Source: Ryuthela nishihirai (Eukaryota; Arthropoda; Arachnida; Araneae; Heptathelidae). Taken from it: a stretch of DNA of 64,000 nucleotides. Numbering within the stretch: the stretch's first letter is position 1; every line of letters starts with the position of its first letter. The position numbers were made by a program, and so were the translations under genes. Shown here piece after piece: positions 44,636 through 55,995 of this stretch. The notes below the pieces were generated by a model. It did no database searches and was not told where the DNA came from. It worked only from the letters and a program-made list of their open reading frames with translations. The stretch spans positions 11,731,901-11,795,900 of the forward strand of contig JAWZYU010000013.1 of the NCBI GenBank assembly GCA_038380435.1, read 5' to 3'.

Positions 44636-44882
44636 CTTTTTTGCCTTTGAGTGTTCTCCTCCAAAGTGCTGAAAAAATGCCATCAGTCCAATCATTAGTA
44701 GCCACATCCAAACGCCCAAACATTTGTGATGCTGTAATTGCTTTGGGATTCATTCTTTGTTCTTTGTGTGGTGTGCCAAGAGTTGTCATAGCTCTCATGA
44801 GTACACTTATGCAACGCGTTTTTCCAGCACCACTAGGTCCAAGTACCATCATTCCATGTCTTACACATTGTGTTTCAAATAG
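44636..44882 (-). CDS. Axonemal dynein heavy chain (DNAH5/8-like), AAA2 Walker A exon
   Basis: 247 bases, 82 codons plus the first base of a Gly codon, from [13 protein letters not shown] to RRTLKGKK. It carries the AAA2 P-loop GPSGAGKT, then [12 protein letters not shown], the [13 protein letters not shown] block and [18 protein letters not shown], all highly conserved among axonemal heavy chains. In the P-loop the residue after GKT is Arg, where Thr is usual in the relatives I recall. That does not affect the Walker Lys. The acceptor is a T/C tract then GAAG. The donor is AAAG|GTTAGA. The 5' boundary is in phase 0 with the exon at 60728-60889, and the 3' boundary in phase 1 with 9635-9876. 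AAA2 binds nucleotide but is not the main ATPase. Confidence 0.95.
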
Positions 44883-45475
44883 CTTCAGGAGAAAAAAAAT
44901 CAGATATAATATCTAATCTAGATGCTAAAGTAACATTACACTATTATAATTGTTTTCGTTAGAGCAAAAGTATGCTAATTCACTGTCAAAGTGTAGGGTA
45001 GCTGACACACATATTCATCTATGGTTGATGAGACTGTGACTTGTAAAAATTAAACCTGCAACAATTATTACGCACATATAAATAATTTTATTATGCATAT
45101 TGTTTTGGAAAATTTTAGTACAAGCACCAGAATCAAGCTTATATATTATGAGTAGTTACAAGGCTTACCCATCTTTTGAAACTGAATAGAAGTCCAAATC
45201 CCGATGACTAAATTATCATATACATATCTATAATACTTTAAGAGCTTTTGTGATGGAGGGTCAGCTGAATTTTTTTTTCTCAGAAGTAGGACTAATCAAC
45301 ACAGAACTTTGGATCCATCAGATAAAATTAGTAGAATGAACCTGGACTTGAGCATTTTTTTCCAAATTAGTGTTTATTACATTTGTCTCTTTCAAAAGAA
45401 TCAGTAATGATTTGATCAATTTCCCTCATGGTATCCGACAATTCTGAATATCCAGTTTAAAGTGTCAAGCCCACC
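44883..45475. other. Dynein intron, nothing recognised
   Basis: AT-rich intron sequence just upstream (in gene direction) of the Walker A exon. Its pyrimidine-rich acceptor is at 44883-44892. No element is identified. Confidence 0.45.
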
Positions 45476-45550
45476 TGCACTCAGCAGCAATGTGGTATAG
45501 AGGCCCAATATGACAGTAAAATTTAGTTCTCCAAACATGGCTTTGGAAGT
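45476..45550 (-). mobile_element. RTE-like LINE tail fragment
   Basis: Minus-strand codons give HVWRTKFYCHIGPL, close to HVWRGKFHCLVGPP at the end of LINE fragment F. Only about 20 codons are preserved. Confidence 0.45.
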
Positions 45551-46203
45551 ATGCTATGTGTGCAAATTGCAAGTCAATGAAAAAAAGGTATTTATTTGAT
45601 ATAATGGTAGGTGTAAGTTTTATTACCATATCGATTCTGTGGGAATTAGATTGAGTGCATTTAGAAGTATGACAGTTGATAAGCATAAGAAGTGTATTTG
45701 TTCTAATTGTAAAGATAATCCTCAACCAGTAGTCATGAGTGATAGTAACTTGGCAAGTGTGGATTCTAATTTAGGTGCCAGTTTGCCTGTAATTGATTCT
45801 GAGTTTCTCAGTACAATAACTTCATTAATCAAATCTGAAATCAAGTCAATTTTTTCTTTGTTTCACAAAGTTCGAAGGAGGAACTCTGTAAACATACTTC
45901 AGAATTAGAAAAATCTGTAAATTATTGCGTAATAAATTTGATGAGTTCTTGAGAGAGCATGAAAACATGAAAAATATTTCAATGATAAAAAAAAAAGTTA
46001 TAACTGAACTGTCAGTGAAAAATAAAGAAATAGTGATAAAAATAAATGAATTAAGTTATAAGCTAATGGATATTGAACAGAATGCATTGAATAAGAATAC
46101 TGAAGTAACTAGTCTCCTTAGGGCTGCAAACAATGATTTACAATCAATTGTAAGTAAACTTGTTGATGCTTTGGGAATTAAGAATCATTCTAGCAAAAAT
46201 TAA
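45550..46203 (+). pseudogene. LINE ORF1: PHD-like finger and coiled coil
   Basis: The first part (45550-45725) shows Cys/His spacing of a PHD-like zinc finger, with CANCKSMKKR near 45553 and CICSNCKDNP near 45700, across frames. A Ser-rich linker follows, then at 45925-46203 an amphipathic helical segment with many Glu/Lys and heptad Leu/Ile (ELSVKNKEIVIKINELSYKL), likely a coiled coil. In related LINEs ORF1 binds the element RNA. Frameshifts are at about 45640 and 45910. Confidence 0.6.
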
Positions 46204-47259
46204 AATTAATATGAAGTAAAGTCCACACATTCCAACAAGTTGAACACAACGATTATAGAATTTGCTACCAATGAAATTAGGAATTATTGGTTGAATCAGA
46301 AAAGGTTGAAAAAAAAAAAAACAATCATTCAGAGTGATATACTAGAAACAGAAAAATTACCTACCTGTTTATATTAATGAACATTTAACTAGGGATAAGA
46401 AAAAATTATTGTATATGACAAAGCAGAAACAAAGAGAAGAAATAAAAGTATGTGTGTATTAAAAATGGAAAGCTATATCCTAGACCCAATGAAGATGCTC
46501 CATCTATATTAATAGATAGTGAGCATAAATTATTCAGTTTACAACAGTATGTAAGTTTTTTATGCCACAATGATGTGTACAGAGATGAATTTAAATGATT
46601 TAGTTGATTTACCAAATCATGGTTTTGGTTCAGTGGGTAGTGTTGTTATCTTAAATCTAAATAACAGGAGTATAAGGAAAAACTTTGACCTTTTTCTGCT
46701 TTACTTCCAACAAATATTAATTAGGTCATCAATCATTGTATTGTCTGAGATTTTGGATCAAACAAAAGAAACTGTTTTATATAATCTAGATGTAATAGTC
46801 CCCACTGGTGTTGTAGATTGAAAAATAAATCAGGAGGTATAGTTGTTTTTGTTTCAGATAATTATAAGCTTGAGGTCACTGGTAATAAATTTCAAACAGC
46901 TGAATGTGTAACCATTGATATTTTTTTGAAATGATAGATTTAAATGGACTGTCTTGGCTCTTTATAGAACCATTGAATTAAAGACTGAAGATTTTGTTGA
47001 TGAGCTTTTGCAAACCATTCTTACTTTGGGAAATAAGAATATGGTAATACACCATAAATGAATAGGGTTTCCATAAATTAAGGAAAAATTGTGATAATTT
47101 ACCAAAAAAGTGTGCGATCCTCACCAAGCTTGTTCATGTAACCAGTAAAGTAATACTGAGTGAGTATATCATATGCAAATTAGTCTAGGTTGCATCAATT
47201 TCCATAATCAGATAGCAACATAAAAATGGGTGTTTTGGAGTGGGTCATTATTTTGTGTT

Positions 47260-49080
47260 GTAAATGTGAGTAAAGAAATTCAAAATAGCCATTTTGTAGG
47301 AATGACCTCGAAACATCATTTGTCAAATGAACTGTGGTGGAGAGCTACTGGACAGCTCAAAGCAGGCCAAAGTCAGTCAGACATGGCACAATGCCTGAAT
47401 GTGAGTTCTTCTGTGGTCAATAGACTGTGGAATCAATTTCTTAGCATGGATTCCGCATCTCGGAGGTTTAGCCAAGGAAGGGCTAGAGTTACAACCACTG
47501 TACAAGACCAATATCTGTGTTTAACAAGCATGAGGGAGCAGGACATCTACTCCCTCTCAGCTATGTCCTCTCTTGCAGCAGCCACTAGAAGGGTTGTATC
47601 AGCTTCTACTGTGCAATAGAATGCTTCAGGAGCAAGGTCTGTATGCTAGAAGGCCAGCAATTTGTATACCTCTCATGTCAAGTCACATGAGAGAGCTTGA
47701 ATATGATTGAATGATGCCATCCAATGTTCCACTATACAGGACAGTACTACATCTTATGGATGGCACCAAAAGCCACCTTCGTGTGCTGGTTGAGGCCTAT
47801 CAAAACTCTTACATTGAAGCTGTGAAGTAGTGGAGTGAGTACCTGTAGTTTACATTACTATAATATTATCGAATCTTTGATTTCTGTAATTTTGAAACTT
47901 TCGAATTTTGAGCCCTATGTACTGGTTGATGTCTATGAGTATGCTGACATTAAGGCTGTGGAGCAGCTGGGAGAGTATCGTCTGTCTAAATTAGCTTACT
48001 ATTATTGAATCAGTCAGTTCATTCATATCTCTAATTATGGAACTTTCGAATTTTGAACCATGTCGATGATTTATTTATTAATTTTTACTGTCACTCTGTA
48101 CATCAATTGTGCCGAAAGTCTACCATTATTTAAGGGGTAAATTAAAGCTCTTTTAATTTTGAATCATGATATTCACTACTTAAATATCAGTTATTTGGGA
48201 CAGATGTTCAAGTTCGAAGCTCTCGTGATTTCATGGATGGTTGGGTGAGGGGACCCATTGGACAGCTGTTGGGAAAAGGGTGTAAGCCTCCCATCAAGGC
48301 CATCCAGCATGTTTTTTAACATGTGTGGGTGTGTCTCTCCCACACACAGAACCACAGCTTAATGTCCCATCCGACGGACGGTGGCTTTTTGAAGCCAACA
48401 GTGACCCCTATTCACTGTAGGCAGGGCGGGGAGTTTGGCAGAGACACACGAGAGAGCAGTTGAATTAGGCATACACACATATTAACTGGACAGAAGAACG
48501 ATGGAGGTCTGTGCTCTTCACAGATGAGTCCAGATATTGCTTGCAGGGTGATTCCAGATATTGTTTGACGATTTTATATGATAATGATAAGGAGAGAATG
48601 AGGTACCTGCTATCATCCCAGTAACATCCTTCAAAGAGACAGTTATGGTGGAGGTAGCGTGTGTGTTTAGGGTGGCATTCCCTTAGGTGGATGCACAGAC
48701 CTCTTATGTTGATGAGTGGGAACCTTAATGTTCAAAGATATAGAGATGACATCCTGGACCTTTATGTATGTCCTTACGCTGGTGCAATAGGTGAAACATT
48801 GATCTTACAAGATGATAACGCTCGTCCACACAGAGCTCGACTAATGGAACAATACCATCAAGAGAAGACCATTATGTGAATGGAATGGCCAGTTCAATCT
48901 CTCGACCAAAATCCAATTGAGCACATGTGGGATGCTCTAGGGAGATGTGTTGCTGCCCTCAACCCGCCATCTGCAACAAAGAGGGAGCTTATTACTGCTT
49001 TAAAGGAACAACTGAACTGATTACACAGAATTACTACTGAACTGATTCACATCATTAACAGCATGGAACTTTGCTGTTGT
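47260..49080 (+). pseudogene. Tc1-like transposase, split by composite SINE
   Basis: N-terminal DNA-binding half at 47290-47620: GQLKAGQSQSDMAQCLNVSS and VVNRLWNQFLSMDSASRR, helix-turn-helix of the Tc1/Tc3 type. The frame ends at 47619. After the SINE, YQLDRRT-type sequence and the FTDESRY region (48490-48540, first catalytic Asp) follow. Then RYRDDILDLYVCPYAG, LQDDNARPHRARLME (second Asp) and, after a TGA at 48877-48879, LDQNPIEHMWDALGR (last acid). About 340 codons originally. A G-rich duplication and several frameshifts add to the damage. Confidence 0.85.
47696..48444 (-). mobile_element. Composite SINE, 5'-truncated, 12-bp target duplication
   Basis: The same composite as at 17727-18586 but lacking the tRNA head. 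The family A body is at about 48237-48444, and the tail with two modules (starting near 47775 and 47913) lies to its left. The direct repeats CACATGAGAGAG (47684-47695) and CACACGAGAGAG (48445-48456) flank it. The duplication plus 5' truncation shows that the composite moves as one unit by retroposition. Confidence 0.85.
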
Positions 49081-49122
49081 GCCTGCACTGCTGTAAGGGA
49101 TAACCACACTCCTTATTATAGA

Positions 49123-49492
49123 GTGGGGGTGAGGGTATCTCAGTCAGTAGCACGCCATGCTCATAATCTGTAGTTCCCAGGTTCGAGTCCCAGCTGGGTT
49201 AGTGTTGTGATTTATCTCTGCAAAATTTCCTGCTCTGCCCCACGGTCAGTATGGGACACCGATGGTCTTGGAAAGGCCGCCATCTGTCGGATGGGACGTT
49301 AAGCCGTGGTCCCATGTACAGGATAGCCATAACCTGTGCACGTTAAAGAACATGCTGGATGACTTTAACAGGAGGCTACATCTGGCTCTCAACAACTGTT
49401 CCAGTGGGTCCCCTTCCCTTTCTCTGAGCCTTCGGGGGCCATGTGGCCCATGATGCGCAAAAAAGTGCTGCTCAGAGATAAAACAACCCAAC
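49123..49492 (+). mobile_element. SINE family A, plus orientation, inside the Tc1 element
   Basis: Head with A-box TATCTCAGTCAGTAGCACG and a perfect B-box GGTTCGAGTCCC, body, and the CTCAGAGATAAAACAACCC end. The duplication CCTTATTATAGA (49111-49122) and CCTTATTAAAGA (49493-49504) flanks it. Slightly more diverged than the copy at 37236. Confidence 0.9.
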
Positions 49493-49556
49493 CCTTATTA
49501 AAGATCTTTGCCCATTGCATTCTGACATCTCATTTTTGGACAAGTTCCTGTAAGTA

Positions 49557-51721
49557 CCGTATATTTCCGCAGATAAGATGATAGTTGAATCATAAAAAAA
49601 GGCCCCCAAAATCCAGGTCGTCTTATAGGACAGATACAAAAAAATTAGATTGAAATTTATATAAATTGAAACCATTATAAAATAAAACAAATCACTCACC
49701 AATGTATTTAAAATTCTGCAAAATCCTCACATTCATCATCTAAGGCAAATAGCTTCTCAAGTACATCCTCACTTTCGTTATTGAGAAGCTCGTCATATGG
49801 GTCCCATTCTGTATCTAGCGAGTTGATTTCCACTTCGTCATCAGTATCCCATAACAAATCGTCCTCAGTGCCATCCATAGCATTAGAAATCCCACACTTT
49901 TTGAAGGATTTGATCACTGTTTTGACTTTCACTTTTCCCCATGATTTGATCACGAAATCACACAACACATCAAATGACGCAGCCCGCATAGCTCCACCTT
50001 TCGTATATGACTTTTCGCCACTCATCATCCAGTTATTCCATTGTTCACGCATGTGATCTTTGAATGGTTTATTCAGAGAGACGTCTAAAGGTTGTAGCAT
50101 CGAAGTTAAACCACCCGGTATAACAGCAATCTTAGTATTGTTCCGTGCTAAGCGATTTTTAGTGTTCTCAGTTACGTGACTGCGAAACATATCCCACACC
50201 GACAAACTGTGTTGATTTCGTAGAGCATCTGGTCGCCTCTGCCACACATTTTCCATCAACAATTTTACACCATTCTCGTCCATCCATCCCTTTTCATGAA
50301 AATGAACGAAAATGCCTGGCGGGAATTTTATTTTAGGAATAGTTTTCCTCTTGAAAATGACCATAGGTTTTAACTTTGTTCCATCTGCCATGCATGTTAA
50401 TACTACTGTATGCCATGCATGTTAATACTACTGTAAACCTGGTCTTTTCATGGCCTGTACTTCTTACTTTAACAGTTTTTACGCCTTTTTTTCCACAGTT
50501 CCATTGTTTATCATGTCGAAGTTAATCGGTGTTTCATCCATATTTCCAATATTAGATAATGGAAAGTTGTATTTCTGCCTCATACCAATAACAAACTTGT
50601 GAAAACTCGTGACTTTATGGTCAAGATCTTGTGGTAATTTCTGCACAATTTTTGTTTTCTGTCGTATTATCAGATTTTTTCTGTTCATGAAACGATTGCA
50701 CCAACCTACTGTTGCTTTAAATTCTTTGCCTTGTTCTGGATTGGCTCGTGCCCACTTCAATGCATAAGCCCTAATCATATTTCTTATAACAACATAACAA
50801 TTCTGCCTCTGTTCTTGCACCCATTCTGCAACGTTATTTTCTAAATCTGGCCAGCAAGCTATCCCTCTCCTCATAGAACATTTTTTCATTGGCATTTTTT
50901 TAATAGCATCTTCATTCTTTCTCCAATCTCTTACCATCTTCTCTGTTATATTGAAAGCCCTTGCTGCAGCACAGTTGTTCGATTCTTTAGCCTGTTTTAT
51001 GACTTTTAACTTGAAGCTTGCTTCATATTTCCTTCTTTTCGTTGGTTCCATGATTAGGCCCACACTTTACAAATTTTACGCTGATTACACTTATAGTACA
51101 AATTGTTTGAACACACGACCCAACCTACAACAAAACTTGTTAGAGGTACATGTCAGTTTGTGATTCAGCACATGCTTCTATAGGCAAAAACATAATAATG
51201 CTAAAGGAGGCTTTTCCTTTATGCGTGCAACCACCGACTGCGACTGATCTTGAAAATTACTACAACTTATCAAAAAATCTATCATATTATCTAAATACGC
51301 TTTATGATAATACATTACATTGTAATAGTAAATAATACATTACATTATAATAGTAAAACAATACTAAAACAAAATAAATATTAAAAGTTATGTTTATTGA
51401 GCTACTGAGGAAAAAAAGGACAAACCGTAATTATTTACTAGTACAGAGCAGGGTATGTCCACAAAATAGAATAGCCCATACGACGATTTTGTGAATAGTC
51501 AAGGTATTCATTACCCGAATGCCCAAATCAGTGTGAATGTTTGCGAATAGGACATAATTCCGTATACGCTATACAGTATTATTATCCAGATGATGATAGC
51601 CAATCTAAACTAAATTCATAGGCCATTGATAGTTTGGGGTCGTCTTATAGGACAGATATATGCTAAAACTACAAAACTTTGACAAAAATTTATACCTCGT
51701 CTTATCTGCGGAAATATACGG
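49557..51721 (-). mobile_element. Pogo-type DNA transposon, perfect 22-bp inverted repeats
   Basis: Ends 49557-49578 and 51700-51721 are perfect 22-bp inverted repeats starting CCGTATATTTCCGCAG. TA precedes the left end and CA the right, so one target copy is mutated. Just inside each end GGTCGTCTTATAGGACAGATA occurs in the same direction (49617 and 51639), a subterminal direct repeat probably bound by the transposase. The length of 2,165 bp fits an autonomous pogo/Tigger relative. Confidence 0.92.
49708..51063 (-). pseudogene. Pogo-superfamily transposase with Brinker-like and CENP-B-like HTH
   Basis: 51063-50479: EPTKRRKYEASFKLKVIKQA and AARAFNITEKMVRDWRKNE form a Brinker-type homeodomain-like HTH. 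A CENP-B-type second HTH (NRKNLIIRQKT) follows, then GNMDETPINFDM with the first catalytic Asp. 50391-49708: SVWDMFRSHVT (second Asp), GGLTSMLQPLDVSLNKPFK (third Asp) and an acidic tail (WDTDDEVEINSLDTEWD). The triad is complete. Between the halves a 1-base loss in an A run near 50490 and a tandem duplication of a 25-bp unit (about 50386-50435) break the frame. Because they offset each other, both halves are in the same frame, but stops lie between. Otherwise it is well preserved, so fairly young. Confidence 0.9.
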
Positions 51722-52610
51722 CATATTTTTTGATGAAAAATGTTTCTAGTGTAAAATATTTTATGCCATTCTGAAACTAGCATCGCAATTTGTGTTTCCA
51801 TTAAATTTCATTAAAATCATTCACAGTTTTTTGTTTATCATAATTTTTCTGAGTTTTCCTTATTTTTATGGAAACCAGTGTAATAGAAGATATGAATGCG
51901 GATATTTTGAGTCCTAATCACACTACAGTAATATATAAAGATCTGTCATATAGTTTGGATTTCATATCTGTCATATACTTTGTCTGTCATATAGTTTGAT
52001 CTGTCATATAGTTTGGATATCATATGTAGTATTAATGGTGTAACAAGATCATTGTCAAATTCTTGTTTAGATCACATTTATGTCAGAACTGATTCTTTAA
52101 TACTTAATAAATCATTTATAATTGAACATGATATTAGTGATCATTATATGACTGCTGTAAATTTGTATTCTGATAAGCTAGTTTCACTTTCATTGTCTGA
52201 GACAAATATATAGAGAAATTATTAATTTTGAAGATATGGTTTACAAAGTAGAAGGTCTTGATTAGGCTGATGTTTTAATATTTCTAGTGTTAATGTAGCT
52301 TTTGAAATTTTTATGAATAAGCTTAAGGAATGTGAGGATACTTCAAAGATTAAATTAAAAGTGACCAACAGGAGAAAAGGATAAAACCATGGATGACCAA
52401 TGATCTGTTGGAATTGATTCAAGAAAGAAAAAAACATGTAAATTAAAATGAAGAAGAAGCAATGTGGAAGAATATAAAATATTCAGGAACACTATAACAG
52501 AACTAATTAAAAAAACTAAGCATAGGTATTACACAACAAAAATCAACACAGCTGGTAATGATATTAAAAAGAAATGGAGAATTATCAATGAATTAACTAA
52601 TAGAAATTTG

Positions 52611-52631
52611 ACACACACACACACACACACA
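52611..52631. repeat. (AC)n microsatellite
   Basis: About ten AC dinucleotides in the decayed RT linker of the Jockey/CR1-like LINE. Confidence 0.9.
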
Positions 52632-54639
52632 AAGATTGATAAAATGAAATGTAATGGACATGAAGTGTCACATGATAATAATCCAAAGTTGTTGATATAT
52701 TTAATAATTATTTTACCCCATGTGTAACAGATTTAAATAGTTTAATAGCAGGGGACAGCATAGAAATTGGTAAGATTTCTAGAAGTGTACAAAATAATAT
52801 GGTCTTGTCTTAGTCCCAACTACTAAACAGGAGCTAAACACTTGACTACTCTCACTGAAAGATACTAAATCAGCTGGTTATAATTCCATAAATACCTACT
52901 CATTAAAAGCTATAAATTCACACATTGTGGATGTTTTATGTTACTTATGCAATTTATCTTTTTCATCTGGTGACTTTCCAGATATTTTAAAAGTTTCTTG
53001 GCTGACTTCAATATTAAAAATGGGTAATAAATACAACATGAGTGATTTCAAACCAATCTCAATTTTGTCTGTTTTTTCAAAAGTATTTGAAAAGTTATTT
53101 AAAAACAGTTTATGGAATTTCTGAACAAGAACAATGTTATCAACAAGAAGCAGTTTGGTTTTCAGGCTAAGGTACTTTGGATTCACTTGTATATCTTACT
53201 AACTTTGTTCATAAATGCTCTTAACAACTCCAAAAAAGCTATAGTTATATTTTTAGATCTCAGAAAAGCTTTTGACTTGGTTCATCACAATGTCCTGTAG
53301 CAAAAATTATGTAATATTGATGTAAGAGGAAATTGTAATACATGGATAATCTTATTTGACAAATAGGAAACAAATGGTAAACCTAAATGATACGCTATTT
53401 TAGTTAAATATGCTGTGCCTCAGGGCTCAATTTTTAGGCCATTATTGTTCAATTCTTTCATTAATGATATATTTGATTTACAATTTTTTGGAGATTTAAT
53501 TTCATTTGCTGACGACACTGTGTTTACTCTATATGGCAGATGACAATGATCAAATGTTAATACAGACTAATACTGATACGTTAACTGTGCATAAATGGCT
53601 ATCACAAAATAAATTAGCTTTGAATTTGGATAAGACAAAATATATAAATTTTTCACTTTCTACCAAATATACTGATCATTAAAGTAATTAGATATCATTC
53701 TTTGAGGTGTATTACTATACTAAATTGTAGTTGTCATACAAAGGAAGTAGGAGTACATAAATATCTTGGCGTCTATATTGACAAGAATTTAAATTGGAGT
53801 AGGCATGTGGAATATAGGAAAATAAATTAAAATGCGCTATAAACAGATTTTATATTTTAAGAGACAATTTGGATTTATAAACTATGCTATTATTTTATTT
53901 CTCTTGTGTACAATCACATCTGCAATATGTTCTTCCTTTATGGGGAGGAGCAAGTAAAACAATATTGTACATATTGAACATATTACAAAAGTTTATATTA
54001 AGAGTCATGTTCAAAAAAATATATATTAACTCATACTACATCTCTATTTATGATTTGCATATCCTGTCAGTAGCTAAATTGTACATTTTTAGAGTTTTAA
54101 ATTTTGGTTTCAGCATATTAACAAATTTAATTAAAGTACCTCATGATACTGGATTAGAGAGAATTATTATAAATGAATTGTACTCAGAATTTATAAAACA
54201 AAATTTAAACAATGCATAATGTATATTGAGCCAAGATTACATAATCAATTAAGTTCTGAATTGAGAATGCTAAATAACTTAACTATGTTCAAAAAGAAAG
54301 TTTTGTGTTTGTTGAATGAACTGGATGATTATATTTCTCTTTTTAATTAAGCCATGTTGTCATTCATAGTTTTTGTTGTTTATTTACAATTTTTATATCC
54401 ACAAACAAGTTTTCTTAGGCCTATGAAATGTAATGTTTTTTTGTGTCAATAAAGATTATTATTATATCAATACTGTTCAACAATTATTATATTTCACCAA
54501 ATAAAGGCACATTCTAAAAAGGCTATGTTTGGAACTGTTCACCCTCCTCATTTCAAATCTATCCTTTCTCAAGACTACAGCTGCACTTTTTGTAACTTTA
54601 TTCACTAATCGGTATTTCAATATGCATTCATACGGCAAA

Positions 54640-54960
54640 CCAACACAAGCTCTTCCTTACATAAGATGCTACTTAAAAATAGTTGATGATTACTTTATGT
54701 AATACAATCCTTAGTAACAAAATCAAATCACTTAATAGTAAATATTCTGCATCAGCACTTGGAATTCAAAATATCAAATTTCCTGTTATTTTTTTGGAAA
54801 GGAAAGGTTTATATTTCATTACCATAGGACAGTGCAAATAACATCAAACTATTATAGAGCACAATTTTAGTAATTGGGTGAGTGTAGAAGCTAAATTTCA
54901 CACTCTGAATCTTGTAGGATATGTCTGTTTGCTGAAATAGTCACGTACAACAAATAGATA
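54640..54960 (-). mobile_element. RTE-like LINE, old decayed fragment
   Basis: Aligns by eye with 10240-10500 of RTE copy A: TTCCTGTTATTTT, the run matching ACTACCATAACT, AAACTATTATAGAG and AATTTTAGT blocks in the same order and strand. Heavily mutated, so an ancient copy. Confidence 0.55.
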
Positions 54961-55219
54961 GTGGTTGGGGTGGGAGCAGAAGTCCCCAACTCAAAGAAAC
55001 TGAATACACCCCTTATAGTGAAGTTAGATCTTTTGGATGATGGCCTCTATGGATTTAAATTACTGCCCTTCTCCAATCATACATTTTCAGTGCCATCTAC
55101 AAGGTCCCTAACACTGAATGTATGAAATATGAGATCATTCTAAGCAATGCATTAAATTTTCCTAACTCTGTCCACACACATAAACTACCTCAATCTAAAT
55201 TTATTGCGCAATGCTGCCA

Positions 55220-55625
55220 TATGTTACCGCATGCCTATAGAGAGTGATTGAAAAGTTTCTCCTCAGTTGCATACATGTACCATTAAAGGAAGTGCTGAAA
55301 GTGTTTCCCACCATTGTCTTTACACATATAAACTCATTTAATTTCATTGTCAAACACTTTGTGAAATGTTTCAGTGGAAACTGACTGCATATAAGCTGCA
55401 ATAGCTGTTTTCAGTTTGTTGATTGCCTTTCAAGTGTGTGCATACACTGTGAATTTGTCTTCTCTCTGAAAAAAAAAATCAAGTGGTGTTAGGTCAGGTG
55501 AAAGTGGAGGCCAAATTCCTTTTGAAATGGTACAGTCTCTGAAGACTTCTTCCATTAATTTCATCAAAAAATGTGCCATGTGTGCTGTTGCCAGTAGTGG
55601 ATTGGGCTGTCGGTACACTGGGCAA
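55220..55625 (-). mobile_element. Mariner-like transposase, C-terminal remnant
   Basis: Minus-strand codons give ATAHMAHFLMKLMEEVFRD and WPPLSPDLTPLDFFF (last catalytic Asp in PLDFF). In an adjacent frame, codons for KLKTAIAAYMQ, ETFHKVFDNEIK and GKHFQHFL follow. This is the C-terminal third of a mariner-type transposase with a D rather than E as last acid. The N-terminal two thirds are missing and no inverted end is evident. The MITE at 13520-13961 could belong to a similar family, but there is no direct link. Confidence 0.75.
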
Positions 55626-55655
55626 TACCCGGTGGGTCAGACTATTCTTCAGAGA

Positions 55656-55880
55656 CCCAAATGCACTCAAAAGGCAGTGATTGATCAGATGGTATATAGC
55701 ATAACATCAACAGCAGAGGAGAGATTGATCAGTGGCTGGTAGCTCAGTGGTCAGAGCATCTGACATGTCATCAGGAGGTCATGGGTTCAATCCCACCTGG
55801 CTCAAACAATTTTTCCTCTTCACCTCTCCTGTTACTTAAAAAACAGCTTGATAGTGGATAAATATTCATTAAATCAATGA
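55656..55880 (+). mobile_element. tRNA-like SINE (family B), copy 1 of a duplicated pair
   Basis: The tRNA-like part 55734-55803 keeps a D arm (GCTCAGTGGTCAGAGC), a 7-base anticodon-type loop between TCTGA and TCAGG, and a T arm (TGGGTTCAATCCCA). The acceptor stem is poor, so a functional tRNA is unlikely. Flanking sequence on both sides is repeated at 55996-56232. Confidence 0.7.
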
Positions 55881-55995
55881 TGAGCTGTGAATTCGTATGT
55901 CTAAATACAAGGTACTACTGATCAAACCAAAGGTGAGGAGGATTCAGATTTGCTCACAATAAAAAATGAGAAACCAAAAGAGAGTGCAATAAGTC

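Larger units (their letters stand above)
47047..51880 (+). mobile_element. Tc1-like transposon with three nested insertions
   Basis: Flanked by TA at 47045-47046 and 51881-51882. The imperfect inverted ends share GGTTTCCATAAA, TTAAGGAAAA and ATTGTGATAA-type blocks (47065-47100; 51830-51878 in complement). The transposase lies at 47260-49080. Inside lie a composite SINE (47696-48444), a family A SINE (49123-49492) and a pogo element (49557-51721). Without them the Tc1 would be about 1.5 kb, a normal size. Confidence 0.87.
46570..54219 (+). pseudogene. LINE ORF2: endonuclease and reverse transcriptase, split and broken
   Basis: Endonuclease: NLNNRSIRKNFDLF and IIVLSEILDQ (46640-46760). After the Tc1 insertion come EDMNADIL (51885), INGVTRSLSNSCLDHIYVRT and HDISDHYMTAV, the terminal Ser-Asp-His box. 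RT: FKPISILSVFSKVFEK, KKQFGFQAK, IFLDLRKAFDLVHHNVL (motif A), VPQGSIFRPLLFNSFINDI (motif B) and SFADDTVF (motif C). The thumb and C-terminal part is at 53884-54219 (SHLQYVLPLWGGASK). At least six stops or frameshifts break it. All catalytic residues that can be seen are kept. Confidence 0.8.
45550..54470 (+). mobile_element. Jockey/CR1-like LINE, split by a Tc1 element
   Basis: A two-ORF non-LTR element: ORF1 (45550-46203), ORF2 endonuclease (46570-47046, resuming 51881-52213) and RT (52380-54219). The 3' end is GTGTCAATAAAG followed by an ATT-repeat tail (54460-54470). The host frame is interrupted exactly at a TA (47045-47046/51881-51882) by a 4.8-kb Tc1 element. Joining the flanks keeps the endonuclease reading (…NMVI then EDMNADIL). 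The clade is inferred from the PHD-like ORF1 and the RT/3' tail; Daphne or another Jockey-group clade is possible. Confidence 0.83.

Noticed and set aside
44641..44916. 91-codon plus-strand frame
   Set aside because: Antisense to the dynein Walker A exon.
55734..55803. A tRNA gene
   Set aside because: D and T arms are present but the acceptor stem does not pair, and the unit is a repeat with an adjoining tail; a SINE head is more likely.
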